Shown piece by piece: positions 7,762 to 18,038 of a stretch of 44,374 nt of DNA; position 1 is the first letter of the stretch, and each line of letters opens with the position of its first letter. Below the pieces are notes generated by a model. The model worked only from the letters and a program-made list of their open reading frames with translations. It was not told the DNA's origin and did no database searches. A program made the position numbers and the translations under genes. The stretch is from Methylobacterium sp. J-090 (GTDB taxonomy: Bacteria > Pseudomonadota > Alphaproteobacteria > Rhizobiales > Beijerinckiaceae). The DNA is taken from contig NZ_JAKSXV010000037.1 in assembly GCF_022829345.1 (NCBI RefSeq), forward strand, positions 1 to 44,374, in the 5' to 3' direction.

Positions 7762-10617
7762 TTATTCGGCCAAAGCCGCTTTGAGCGCGGCGGCGATGCG
7801 CTTCAGGCCGGCTTCGACGTCGCCGCCCTTGATGTGGACCCGCAGGGCCCGTCGTCCGCGCTCGGCCAAGACCGAAAAGTCGCCGCGCGCCTGGGCCGCC
7901 ACCACGGTGCCGAAGCCGAGCGTGCGCCCGGGGATCGACAGGTCTTCCGACGGGTCGGCGGTGATCTGGAGGAACACGCCGGTGTCGGGACCACCCTTGT
8001 AGGCCTGCCCCGTGGAGTGGAGGAAGCGCGGGCCGAATTCGAGACAGGTGGCGAGCCGGGTCCTGTCGCGCAGGGCCACGCGGGCGTCCTGCAGGATGGC
8101 GTGATGGCCCGCGTTGCGCGAGACATAGGCCAGCAGGGCGACGTAGTCGCCGGCCTTGGCGCGGGCGAGGTGCGCCGTGAGGGCCGCGTCGAGCCCTTCG
8201 TGAGCCTGGGGCAGGGCCTCGGCGTTCTTCGGGTCGGCGTAGAGCGCGATGGTCTCGTCGGAGAACAGCGGCGTCTCGGCGGGCAGGGACCCGCTCGCCT
8301 CGGCCGCGTCGAACAGCTTCTTCGTCTCGATCTTGCTCGCTTCCACGTCGGGCTGGTCGAACGGGTTGATGCCCAGCATGGCGCCGGCCACCGCCGTGGC
8401 GATCTCGAAGCGGAAGAATTCCTGCGGCAGCTGCTCCTCGTTGGCGAGGGTGATGTGGACGACGGGATGGCCCTCGCGCTCAAGGTTACGCACGGCCTCG
8501 TCCTGGCGGGCATCCGCGCGGCCGTCGAGGCGCAGGTACACGAAGAACCGGTCGAGGCCGTAGACGGCCGGCACGTCGACGGGCTCGCCGTCGATGGGGA
8601 TCAGGCCCTTGCCGTCCTTGCCGGTCGATTCGGCGATGAGCTGCTCGGCCCAGGCACCGAACGTGTCGATGCCTGGAGACGCGATGAACGTGACCTTGTC
8701 GCGGCCCGCATGGAGGGCGGCGGCCCCGAGGGCCGTGCCGAGGAGCACGCCGGGGTTCTGCGCCGGCGGCACGGCCGGGCCGCAGGAGCGGACCATGGTG
8801 CGGGCGGTGTCGAGGAACGCCTCCACGTCGATGCCGGAGGCCGCCGCCGGCACCAGGCCGAAGGCCGAGAGCACGGAGTAGCGGCCGCCGATCTGCTTCA
8901 CGCCGTAGAAGATCTTGCGGAAGTTGTCGGCCTTGGCCGCCGCCTCCATGGCCGAGCCAGGATCGGTGACGGCGACGAAATGCGCCCCGGCGCGCTCGCC
9001 GACGGCGGCCTTCATCCGGCCGAGGAAGTAATCGCGAAAGACGTTGGGCTCGAGGGTCGAACCCGACTTCGAGGCGACGATGAACAGCGTCGTCTCCAGG
9101 GTGATGGCGGCCTCGGTCTCGCGGACCTGATCCGGATCGGTGGAATCGAGGATGCGCAGCTTCGGGAAGCCCTCGCGCGGGCCGTAGGTCTCGGCCAGCA
9201 CCTCGGGGCCGAGGCTCGATCCGCCCATGCCGAGCACCACCACGTCGGTGAAGCCGGTCTGGCGCACGTCGTCGGCGAAGGTGGCGTAGTCCGAGACGTG
9301 GGCGAGCTCGTCCTCGACGATGCGCAGCCAGCCGAGCCACGTGTCCTCATCGGCGTTCGACCACACGGTCTTGTCGTGGGCCCACAGGCGGCGGATGGCA
9401 CCCGAGGCGCGCCAGGCCTCGACGGCCTTCTTCGCTTCCGCCGCGATGGGCTCGGGCAGCACCAGGGTCTGGCCGTCGAGCTTGGGCCCGAGGAAGTCGA
9501 TGCGCTTGGCCGCAACCGCGCCGAGGAGCTTATCGGCGGCGTCGATGAAGAGCTGCACGCCCTCGTCGACGAGCTGGTCCCCAACCTTCTCGATGTCGAT
9601 CCCGGCACGGGCCAGCCCGTCCATCACGGCCTTGGCTCCGTCGAGGTCGGTCTCGATGGCGGCCTTCACCGTGCCGTGGTCGCGAAACGCGTCCATGGTG
9701 GCCGGCGGCATGGTGTTGACGGTGTCGCGGCCGATGAGCTCCTCGACGTAGAGCACGTCGGAATAGGCCTTGTTCTTGACGCCCGTGGAGGCCCAGAGCA
9801 GGCGTTGCGCCTTGGCACCCCGGGCGGCGAGCGCCTGCCATTTCGGCTCGGCAAAGACGGCCTTGAAACGCTGATAGGCGAGCTTGGCGTTGGCGATGGC
9901 CACCTTGCCCTTGAGGGCCTCCAGGGCCGCCTTCTCGTCGGCGCCCTCCGTGACGGCGATCCGGTCGTCCAGCGCCTTGTCGACGGCGACGTCGATGCGG
10001 CTGATGAAGAAGCTCGCGACGCTCGCCACCTTCGAGACGTCGCCGCCCTTGGCGCCGAACGCCTCGAGGCCGTCGATGAAGGCGCGGGCCACGGCCTCAT
10101 AGGTCTCGACGGAGAACAGCAGGGTGACGTTGATGCTGATGCCGTCCGCGGTGAGCGCCCGGATCGCCGGAATGCCCTCGGCGGTCGCCGGCACCTTCAC
10201 CATCAGGTTGTCGCGGGCCACGGTCTTGTGGAGGCGCCGGGCCTCATCGAGCGTCTCCTCGGTGTTCAGGGCGAGGTAGGGCGAGACTTCGAGGCTGACG
10301 TAGCCGTCGGCGCCGTCGCTCGCCTCGTAGACCGGGCGCAGCACGTCGGCCGCCGCCTGAATGTCGGCGATGGCGCAGCCCTCGTAGAGGTCGATGACCC
10401 GGGCGTCGCCCGCGTCCATCACGGATTTCAGGGCGGCATCGTATTCAGCCGACCCGCCGATGGCCTTCTCGAAGATCGACGGGTTCGAGGTCACGCCGCG
10501 CAGGCCGTCCTCGTCCACGAGCGCCTTCAGCTTGCCGTCGAGGACGAAGCCGCGGGCGACGAAATCGAGCCACACGGCCTGGCCCTGTTCGGGGAAGAGA
10601 GCCTTGAGCGGGTTCAT
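7762..10617 (-). CDS. tal-pgi: Bifunctional transaldolase / glucose-6-phosphate isomerase
   Basis: This 951-residue protein is a fusion of two enzymes. Residues 1-360 are transaldolase: TSNPSIF at 43-49 and NLMVKVPAT at 137-145, with Lys141 the Schiff-base residue. From about 400 to the end it is phosphoglucose isomerase: [11 protein letters not shown] and SKSGSTLEP are the sugar-phosphate-binding motifs, and the C-terminal part matches the bacterial transaldolase-linked isomerase. The two activities link sedoheptulose 7-phosphate/fructose 6-phosphate exchange to glucose 6-phosphate. ATG 10617 has GGGAGA nine bases upstream. Such fusions are known in several alphaproteobacteria and cyanobacteria. 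The gene lies between transketolase and gnd, as expected for a pentose phosphate operon. Confidence 0.94.
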   Translation of the reverse strand: MNPLKALFPEQGQAVWLDFVARGFVLDGKLKALVDEDGLRGVTSNPSIFEKAIGGSAEYDAALKSVMDAGDARVIDLYEGCAIADIQAAADVLRPVYEASDGADGYVSLEVSPYLALNTEETLDEARRLHKTVARDNLMVKVPATAEGIPAIRALTADGISINVTLLFSVETYEAVARAFIDGLEAFGAKGGDVSKVASVASFFISRIDVAVDKALDDRIAVTEGADEKAALEALKGKVAIANAKLAYQRFKAVFAEPKWQALAARGAKAQRLLWASTGVKNKAYSDVLYVEELIGRDTVNTMPPATMDAFRDHGTVKAAIETDLDGAKAVMDGLARAGIDIEKVGDQLVDEGVQLFIDAADKLLGAVAAKRIDFLGPKLDGQTLVLPEPIAAEAKKAVEAWRASGAIRRLWAHDKTVWSNADEDTWLGWLRIVEDELAHVSDYATFADDVRQTGFTDVVVLGMGGSSLGPEVLAETYGPREGFPKLRILDSTDPDQVRETEAAITLETTLFIVASKSGSTLEPNVFRDYFLGRMKAAVGERAGAHFVAVTDPGSAMEAAAKADNFRKIFYGVKQIGGRYSVLSAFGLVPAAASGIDVEAFLDTARTMVRSCGPAVPPAQNPGVLLGTALGAAALHAGRDKVTFIASPGIDTFGAWAEQLIAESTGKDGKGLIPIDGEPVDVPAVYGLDRFFVYLRLDGRADARQDEAVRNLEREGHPVVHITLANEEQLPQEFFRFEIATAVAGAMLGINPFDQPDVEASKIETKKLFDAAEASGSLPAETPLFSDETIALYADPKNAEALPQAHEGLDAALTAHLARAKAGDYVALLAYVSRNAGHHAILQDARVALRDRTRLATCLEFGPRFLHSTGQAYKGGPDTGVFLQITADPSEDLSIPGRTLGFGTVVAAQARGDFSVLAERGRRALRVHIKGGDVEAGLKRIAAALKAALAE

Positions 10618-10693
10618 GCGAATATCTCCCAGTCGTCCGTCGTCGTGAGTAGCGCGCACGAGGGCGGCGCCGTTCAACCATCGTCCTTCGGAA

Positions 10694-10820
10694 ACGCGCC
10701 TCTCCTCCCCCTTGTGGGGAGGCGTTGGAGGGGGGGGTGGTTGGGTGACCCTCGGCCTGCGGCGGCCAGCGGAGCCACCCCCACCCCTAGCCCCTCCCCA
10801 CAAGGGGGAGGGGGACGCGC
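10694..10820. repeat. Long palindromic intergenic repeat, copy A
   Basis: An outer inverted repeat carries CTCCCCCTTGTGGGGAGG on one arm and its complement CCTCCCCACAAGGGGGAG on the other, with further pairing (GGGGGTGG / CCACCCCC) inward. Each arm can also fold on itself. The centre is about 10,741-10,770. A second copy with the same plan but a different centre lies at 25,651-25,762. It sits between transketolase and the transaldolase-isomerase gene. Confidence 0.85.
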
Positions 10821-10847
10821 GTTCCGCTCTTCAAGAACCCCCGAACC

Positions 10848-12923
<2,076 letters not shown>

Positions 12924-13041
12924 GGTCTCGTCTTCCTTCGTGTCGCCTGGGCCGCCCGCGCCGCGGGTCCGGCCCTCGTCCCGTGGGGGGTCGCCGACGC
13001 GATGCCGGCCCCGCCCACCTCGATTCCTGTCGTGTCGACCG

Positions 13042-14928
13042 TCAGGCCGGCGTGGTCTCGGCCTCGGCCGTCCGGTCCGCCCGGAGGCATGCGCCCTCGT
13101 ACTCGGTTCCGCCCGCTCCGGTTCCGTCCTCGGCGCCCGCGCCCCGTTCCCGGGCCGGCCCGTTGGCCCGGCTGTAGTTCAGGATGGTGTTAACCAATGT
13201 GACGTGGCTGAACGCCTGCGGGAAGTTGCCGACGAGGCGCTTGGCCTTGACGTCGTATTCCTCCGAGACGAGGCCGACATCGTTGCACACGCCGATGAGC
13301 TTCTCGATCAGGGCGCGGGCTTCCTCGCAGCGGCCGAGCCCGATGAGGTTGTCGGCATACCAGAAGCTGCACGGCAGGAAGGCGCCCTCATCCCCCGGCA
13401 GACCGTCCGTGGTCTGGTCCTCGGTGTCGTAGCGCAGGACGAAGCCGTCGCGCATGAGGGTCCGGCCGATGGCCTCGACGGTGCCGACCACGCGCGGATC
13501 GGTCTGGGGCAGGAACCCCATATGGGCGATGAGCAGCAGGCTCGCGTCGAGGCGCTTCGAGCCGTAGGACTGCACGAAGCTGTTGAGTTCCGTGTCGAAG
13601 CCCTTCTCGCAGACCTCGGCATGGATCTCGTCGCGGATCGTGCGCCACCGGTCCACCGGGGCGCCGAAGGGCTCGCCCTCCTCGTAGGAGCGGATCGCCC
13701 GGTCGAAGGCGACCCAGGCCATCACCTTGGAATGGACGAAGTGGCGCCGCCCGCCGCGCACCTCCCAGATGCCCTCGTCGGGGGTGCTCCACACCTTCTC
13801 GAGGTGGCGGAGAAGCGCCTGGCCGACGCGCCAGCCATCGGCATCGCCGAGCAGACCGCGCTGGCGCGCCTGGTAGAGGGCGTCGAAGATCTCGCCGTAG
13901 ACGTCGAGCTGGAACTGCTCGACGGCCGCGTTGCCGATGCGCACGGGCTTCGAGTTCTCGTAGCCGGGCAGCCAGTCGAGCTCGATCTCGGGCAGCATGC
14001 GCTCACCGGCGATGCCGTAGAGGATGTGGGCCTGCTCGGGGTTGCCGGCCACCGCCCGCACGAGCCAGTCGCGCCACGCGCGGGCCTCGTCGAGGTAGCC
14101 GCCATCCATCATCGCGATGAGGGTGAAGGTGGAATCGCGCAGCCAGCAGAACCGGTAGTCCCAGTTGCGCACGCCGCCGAGATCCTCCGGCAGGGAGGTG
14201 GTGGGCGCGGCCACGATCCCGCCGGTGGGCTGGTAGATCAGCGCCTTGAGGGTGAGGAGCGAGCGCTGGAGGATGGCGTCCCAGGGCGTGCCCCGGGCAC
14301 AGCGGTTCGACCAGTCGCGCCAGTGGCGGTCGGTCTCGAACAGGACCTTGCGCGGCTGCACCGGCGGCGGATCGTCCTCGTGCGAGGGGCCGTAGCTCAG
14401 GGTGAAGGCGACGCTCTCGCCCGCCGCGACGGAGAAATCGGCCGCCGTGGTCTGGCCCTCGCCGTGCAGCGGCACCGGGGTGCGCAGGACCACCTTGTGC
14501 GGGCCCGAGATGGCGCGCAGATCCCCGAGTTCGTTGTGCGACACCCACGGCACGGCCAGACCGTAATCGAAGCGCACGGCGAGATGCATCCGCATGGCGA
14601 CCTCGCCGCTCAGGCCGTCGACGATGCGCACGAGGTGCGAGCCATCGTTGGCCGGCATGTAGTCGGTCACCCGGACGCATCCGGTCCCGGTTTCGTGATG
14701 GGTCTCGAGGACGAGGCTGCCGGTCCGGTACTGCCGGGAGGTCTTCGCCGCCGGGTCGGCGGGGCCGAGCTTCCAGAAGCCGTGATCCTCGGTGCCGAGG
14801 AGGGCGGCGAAGCACGCGGCGGAATCGAAGCGGGGCCAGCACAGCCAGTCGACGCTGCCGTCGCGCCCGATCAGGGCGGCGGTGCGGCCGTCGCCGACGA
14901 GCGCGTAATCCTCGATCCGTCCCGCCAT
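13042..14928 (-). CDS. Glycoside hydrolase family 15 protein
   Basis: The 628-residue product has the family 15 (alpha,alpha)6-barrel pattern of trehalase and glucoamylase-like proteins. MAGRIEDYALVGDGRTAALI followed by GSVDWLCWPRFDSAACFAAL is the typical N-terminal beta-sandwich start of bacterial GH15 proteins; GGVRNWDYRFCWLRDSTFTL is the conserved active-site signature, and DEGAFLPCSFWYADNL lies near the second catalytic acid. No signal peptide is seen, so it should act in the cytoplasm on trehalose, glycogen-derived or similar alpha-glucosides. Glucose released here could enter the sugar-phosphate genes downstream. The C-terminal tail after about residue 600 is low-complexity. The substrate cannot be fixed from sequence. 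Confidence 0.9.
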   Translation of the reverse strand: MAGRIEDYALVGDGRTAALIGRDGSVDWLCWPRFDSAACFAALLGTEDHGFWKLGPADPAAKTSRQYRTGSLVLETHHETGTGCVRVTDYMPANDGSHLVRIVDGLSGEVAMRMHLAVRFDYGLAVPWVSHNELGDLRAISGPHKVVLRTPVPLHGEGQTTAADFSVAAGESVAFTLSYGPSHEDDPPPVQPRKVLFETDRHWRDWSNRCARGTPWDAILQRSLLTLKALIYQPTGGIVAAPTTSLPEDLGGVRNWDYRFCWLRDSTFTLIAMMDGGYLDEARAWRDWLVRAVAGNPEQAHILYGIAGERMLPEIELDWLPGYENSKPVRIGNAAVEQFQLDVYGEIFDALYQARQRGLLGDADGWRVGQALLRHLEKVWSTPDEGIWEVRGGRRHFVHSKVMAWVAFDRAIRSYEEGEPFGAPVDRWRTIRDEIHAEVCEKGFDTELNSFVQSYGSKRLDASLLLIAHMGFLPQTDPRVVGTVEAIGRTLMRDGFVLRYDTEDQTTDGLPGDEGAFLPCSFWYADNLIGLGRCEEARALIEKLIGVCNDVGLVSEEYDVKAKRLVGNFPQAFSHVTLVNTILNYSRANGPARERGAGAEDGTGAGGTEYEGACLRADRTAEAETTPA

Positions 14929-15071
14929 TCACGCCCTCGTCCCGGAAAGCCCGCGATCCGCTCCGCCTCGCGGCAACGCATCGTCGATGGCGTCCACCTA
15001 GTCCCCCGAGGGGGCAGGGTCCAGGGCGCGCGGGGCGAGAAACCGAGCCGTCTCGAAAACCAGGGCTGCGT

Positions 15072-15692
15072 TCAGCGCAGGGTACCGACGAAATCCACCA
15101 CCGCGCCGCCCAGCGCCGAGGCCTGCGTCCGCGCCGCCGCGCCCTGGACGCCGACGAAATCGCGGGCCCGGCCGACGGCCTGGATCGCCGGGGCGAAGGG
15201 CAGGGCGAGATCGGGCAGGAAATCGTCCGCCTCGACGGGCACCTCGGCCCGCGCCACGCTCGCGACCGGGTCCACGCGCGGAATTTCGGGGGCGACGGCG
15301 GCCTTGGGGGGCGCGACCCGACGCAGGGAGGCGACACGGGGGCCGGCCGGCCGGTGCTGCGCGATCACCGGCATCGGAGCGCCGGCTTGCGCCGCCACCG
15401 CAAGGGGGAACTGACGCGGGAAGGCGAGGGCGGCGGGCACGAACGGCGTTGTGGGTACGGCCTCGGCCACCAGGGTCGCGGGCGCCGAAGCGATCTGCGC
15501 CGCGAGGGCCGTGGGGGCCGGGGCGGGCGCGTCCGGCTCGCGGCAGAGCAGCGAGCCCGCGCCGAGCACCAGGGCCATGAGGAGCGTGGGCAGCAGGGGC
15601 GGCGTCACGCCGGAGGTCGCATCCATGCCGAGGCCCTCGTCGGCGCATCCGCACTGGTTTCGCTCCGTCATGCCGGCATCCTCGCAATCCAT
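15072..15692 (-). CDS. Ala/Pro-rich membrane-anchored protein of unknown function
   Basis: Two starts are possible: ATG 15692, with GGGGAA close upstream, and ATG 15671, with GAGG upstream; I chose the first (206 residues). A Cys pair (NQCGCADEG) precedes a single hydrophobic segment (LLPTLLMALVLGAGSLLC), which could be a membrane anchor or uncleaved signal. After it come long Ala/Pro/Val-rich stretches and a C-terminal region with DDFLPDLALPF. No known domain is recognised. Codon use and composition fit a real gene, but a purely repetitive linker-like protein is also possible. It is divergent from nasT. Confidence 0.5.
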   Translation of the reverse strand: MDCEDAGMTERNQCGCADEGLGMDATSGVTPPLLPTLLMALVLGAGSLLCREPDAPAPAPTALAAQIASAPATLVAEAVPTTPFVPAALAFPRQFPLAVAAQAGAPMPVIAQHRPAGPRVASLRRVAPPKAAVAPEIPRVDPVASVARAEVPVEADDFLPDLALPFAPAIQAVGRARDFVGVQGAAARTQASALGGAVVDFVGTLR

Positions 15693-15827
15693 CGCTTCCC
15701 CACGCCCATAAGCACGGTCGTTTGCGGCGGAAGCTGGGCTATTTCCTTTCGCGAAGGTAAACCGCGCCGCGCTCGACGCATCCCGTTCCCCTCGACGGCA
15801 CGTCCGCCCGACGACGCGCCGAATCAC

Positions 15828-15895
15828 TTTGCCCAAAACCCCGCTTTGCCTAAAACCTGGCCTTGCCCAAAACCTCGCCTTGTCGAGAATCGCGG
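15828..15895 (+). repeat. Four-unit 17-bp tandem repeat upstream of nasT
   Basis: The word TTG recurs at exactly 17-base spacing (15829, 15846, 15863, 15880) inside units close to TTTGCCCAAAACCTCGC. Units 1-3 share GCC(C/T)AAAACC; unit 4 has diverged. The array lies in the divergent region between the membrane-protein gene and nasT. A related single unit, CTTCCCCAAAACCTTGCC, lies in the lysS leader at 34,818-34,835. Confidence 0.75.
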
Positions 15896-15963
15896 GGCCG
15901 TGCGATCAGCGGGCGGCGGCCCTTCCCGCCTGTCGGACCCCCGGCCCTGCCTTTCGGATCCCG

Positions 15964-16551
15964 ATGACCGAGCCGTCCCTCACCGTCGCCGTGATCGACC
16001 CCAGCCCGGCACGCGCCGCGATCCTCGAAGAGGGGCTGGCGGCGGCCGGCATCGCCCGCGTGGTGATCCTGCCCGACACCGCCGACCTGCCGGCCCGGGT
16101 CGCCGCCCTCAACCCGGACGTGGTGGTGATCCACCTCGAGAGCCCGAGCCGGGACATCCTCGAACAGATGTCCGGCCTGTCGCGCCACGTCGAGCGGCCC
16201 GTGGCGATGTTCGTCGATCGCTCCGACGTGCCGATGATGCAGGCGGCGGTAGATGCGGGCATCTCGGCCTACGTCGTCGACGGCCTGCACCCCCAGCGCA
16301 TCCGCTCGATCCTCGACGTGGCGATCCTGCGCTTCAACGCCTTCGCGCGGCTGCAGCGCGAATTGCTGGAGGCGCGCGGGGAACTCGCCGACCGCAAGCT
16401 CATCGAGCGCGCCAAGGGTATCCTGATGACGGCCAAGGGCCTGCCCGAGGAGGAGGCCTACCGGCTGATGCGGCGCAAAGCCATGAACGAGAAGCGCAAG
16501 ATCGCCGACATCGCCCGGGCCATCGTCACGGCGGCGGATCTGCTCGGATGA
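15964..16551 (+). CDS. nasT: Nitrate-responsive ANTAR antiterminator
   Basis: NasT binds hairpins in the leader RNA of nitrate-assimilation operons and prevents termination; NasS holds it inactive when nitrate is absent. The 195-residue protein has an N-terminal receiver-like domain (VAVIDPSPARAAILEEGL at 8-25) and a C-terminal ANTAR domain (about 130-192) with the conserved LIERAKGILM...GLPEEEAYRLMRRKAM...KIADIAR pattern. In the receiver, the residue at the phospho-acceptor position is His57 (VVIHLES) where related proteins have Asp, so phosphorylation is unlikely. nasS begins 13 bases downstream. The likely target RNA is the leader at 17,887-17,998. Confidence 0.92.
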   Translation: MTEPSLTVAVIDPSPARAAILEEGLAAAGIARVVILPDTADLPARVAALNPDVVVIHLESPSRDILEQMSGLSRHVERPVAMFVDRSDVPMMQAAVDAGISAYVVDGLHPQRIRSILDVAILRFNAFARLQRELLEARGELADRKLIERAKGILMTAKGLPEEEAYRLMRRKAMNEKRKIADIARAIVTAADLLG

Positions 16552-16564
16552 GAGCTGTGTTGAG

Positions 16565-17581
16565 ATGAGACTTGCGCTCGGATACGTGCCCCTCGTCGAT
16601 GCGGCGGCCGTCATCGTCGCCGTGGAGGGCGGGTTTACCGCGGCCGAGGGGCTGGCGGTGGATCTCGTGCGCGAACCCTCCTGGGCGACCCTGCGCGACA
16701 AGCTCGCGCTCGGCCACCTCGACGGCGCCCACATGCTGGCGCCGCTGGCGCTGGCCAGCACCCTCGGGATCAGCGGACCCGAGACCCGGCTCGCCGTGCC
16801 CCTCGCCCTCAACCTCAACGGCAACGCCGTCACCGTCTCGCGCCCGCTCTGGGCCGCCATGATGCCGGAGGGCGAGGATGCCGATACGGTGGCCCGCGCC
16901 TTCGCGCGGGTGGCACAGGAGCGGGCGGGGCAGGGGCGTCCGCTCACCCTCGGCACCGTGCATCCGTTCTCGAGCCACACCTACCAGCTCCGGCTGTTCG
17001 CCGCGCGCGGCGGCCTCGACCTCGACGGGACGACCCGGATGGTGGTGATTCCGCCGCCGCGGATCGCCGAGGCCCTGCGGGCCGGGCATATCGACGGCTT
17101 CTGCGCCGGCAGCCCGTGGAACAGCCTCGCGGTCGAGGAAGGCTACGGCCGGATCGCGGCCTTCGGCTGTGAACTCGCGCCCGACTGCCCGGAAAAGGTG
17201 CTGGCCCTGCCCGCCGACGCCGCGCGGGCCAGCGGAGCGCTGGTGCGGGCGGTGCGCCGGGCCGGCCACTGGTGCGCGCGGGCCGAGAACCACGGCGAGC
17301 TCGCCCGCCTGCTGGCCAGCCCCGACCACCTGGGCATCGCGCCGGCCCTCATCCGCCGCGCCCTCGCCGGCACGGTCGTGGTCGATCCGGACGGGACGCG
17401 GCGGAACGCACCGGATTTCGTGATGTTCGGCGCGACGGTCGAGCGGCCGAGGCCGTCCCAGGTCGACTGGCTCCTCGGCCAGATGGCGGCGGCCGGCCAA
17501 GTCGTCCCGACGCCCGCCGTGACCGAGCGCGCCCGCGCCCTCTACCGCCCGGATCTGTACGAGACCGCCCTGGTGGATTGA
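16565..17581 (+). CDS. nasS: Cytoplasmic nitrate/nitrite sensor
   Basis: NasS is related to NrtA/CmpA nitrate and bicarbonate binding proteins. It lacks a signal peptide and so stays in the cytoplasm, where it sequesters NasT until nitrate or nitrite binds. The 338-residue product starts directly with the ligand-binding fold (MRLALGYVPLVDAAAVIVA). DLVREPSWATLRDKL and LDGAHMLAPLAL are characteristic of this family, as are GTVHPFSSHTYQLR and GHIDGFCAGSPWNS. It follows nasT by 13 bases, which supports the pair assignment. Its homologue encoded just downstream has a Tat signal and is the transporter subunit. Confidence 0.92.
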   Translation: MRLALGYVPLVDAAAVIVAVEGGFTAAEGLAVDLVREPSWATLRDKLALGHLDGAHMLAPLALASTLGISGPETRLAVPLALNLNGNAVTVSRPLWAAMMPEGEDADTVARAFARVAQERAGQGRPLTLGTVHPFSSHTYQLRLFAARGGLDLDGTTRMVVIPPPRIAEALRAGHIDGFCAGSPWNSLAVEEGYGRIAAFGCELAPDCPEKVLALPADAARASGALVRAVRRAGHWCARAENHGELARLLASPDHLGIAPALIRRALAGTVVVDPDGTRRNAPDFVMFGATVERPRPSQVDWLLGQMAAAGQVVPTPAVTERARALYRPDLYETALVD

Positions 17582-17629
17582 CGGGATTCAGGTGGATTGA
17601 CGGGAGACGTGCCCGTGCCACCGGCATTC

Positions 17630-17646
17630 TGCATGCGGATTGTGCA
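17630..17646 (+). promoter_or_regulatory. NtrC-like binding site candidate
   Basis: TGCATGCGGATTGTGCA is 17 bases with the TGCA...TGCA half-site spacing of NtrC sites (TGCAC-N7-GTGCA type). It lies about 240 bases upstream of the predicted sigma-54 start, a plausible enhancer distance. Only one site is seen, and one half-site is imperfect. Confidence 0.4.
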
Positions 17647-17861
17647 GCGCGGGAGCGGAGCCGTCGAATGGCGCTTTCCGCGTCAGGCGGCGGCGAAGGG
17701 CGCGCGCGGGACGCCGTGCGGACCGCAGGCCCGGCCGCGCTTCCCCGTTGGAATGCCCTGAGGCGTTTTGGACAAATTCCAGACAGTTCATTCACTTAGG
17801 CCGGCGCCTCGCCTCCCGCCCCCCACGGGCCGCAGGGGCGTCCGAGCCGTGATCCGAGCCT

Positions 17862-17877
17862 TGGCATGCCTCCTGCT
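17862..17877 (+). promoter_or_regulatory. Sigma-54 promoter of the nitrate-assimilation operon
   Basis: TGGCATGCCTCCTGCT matches the RpoN consensus TGGCACG-N4-TTGCW with exact spacing: GG at 17863-17864 (-24) and GC at 17875-17876 (-12). The predicted start, about 11-12 bases after the GC, falls at 17887, the first base of the leader's first hairpin. This coincidence strengthens both calls. Confidence 0.8.
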
Positions 17878-17886
17878 ATCAGGTGA

Positions 17887-17998
17887 GGGCTCGTCAACGA
17901 AGACGAGCCCCATCCGTCGGCAGAGCCGCTGACCCGAGTCTCCCCCAAGGCACGCATCGTCCTGCGTCCGACGGAAGTGCTTGGTCGGCGGTTTTTTT
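17887..17998 (+). promoter_or_regulatory. ANTAR-responsive leader: two hexaloop hairpins plus terminator
   Basis: Hairpin P1 is a perfect 9-bp stem (17887-17895 with 17902-17910) with hexaloop AACGAA. Hairpin P2 is GTCGGC (17916-17921) with GCTGAC (17928-17933) and hexaloop AGAGCC. Both loops have A at position 1 and G at position 4, the known signature of ANTAR target RNAs. A terminator follows: CCGCTGACC (17926-17934) can pair with GGTCGGCGG (17983-17991), directly followed by seven T's (17992-17998). The terminator stem uses the 3' arm of P2, so P1-P2 bound by NasT should exclude the terminator. A local CCGAC/GTCGG alternative terminator stem also exists. Confidence 0.88.
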
Positions 17999-18038
17999 GT
18001 TTCGGCGGGCTGTAGCCCTCGCGAGGATTCCGGTTTCG

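Noticed and set aside
17952..17967. ACGCA-TCGTCC-TGCGT hairpin as the second ANTAR hairpin
   Set aside because: Its hexaloop lacks A1 and G4; the upstream GTCGGC-AGAGCC-GCTGAC hairpin meets the rule and is closer to P1.
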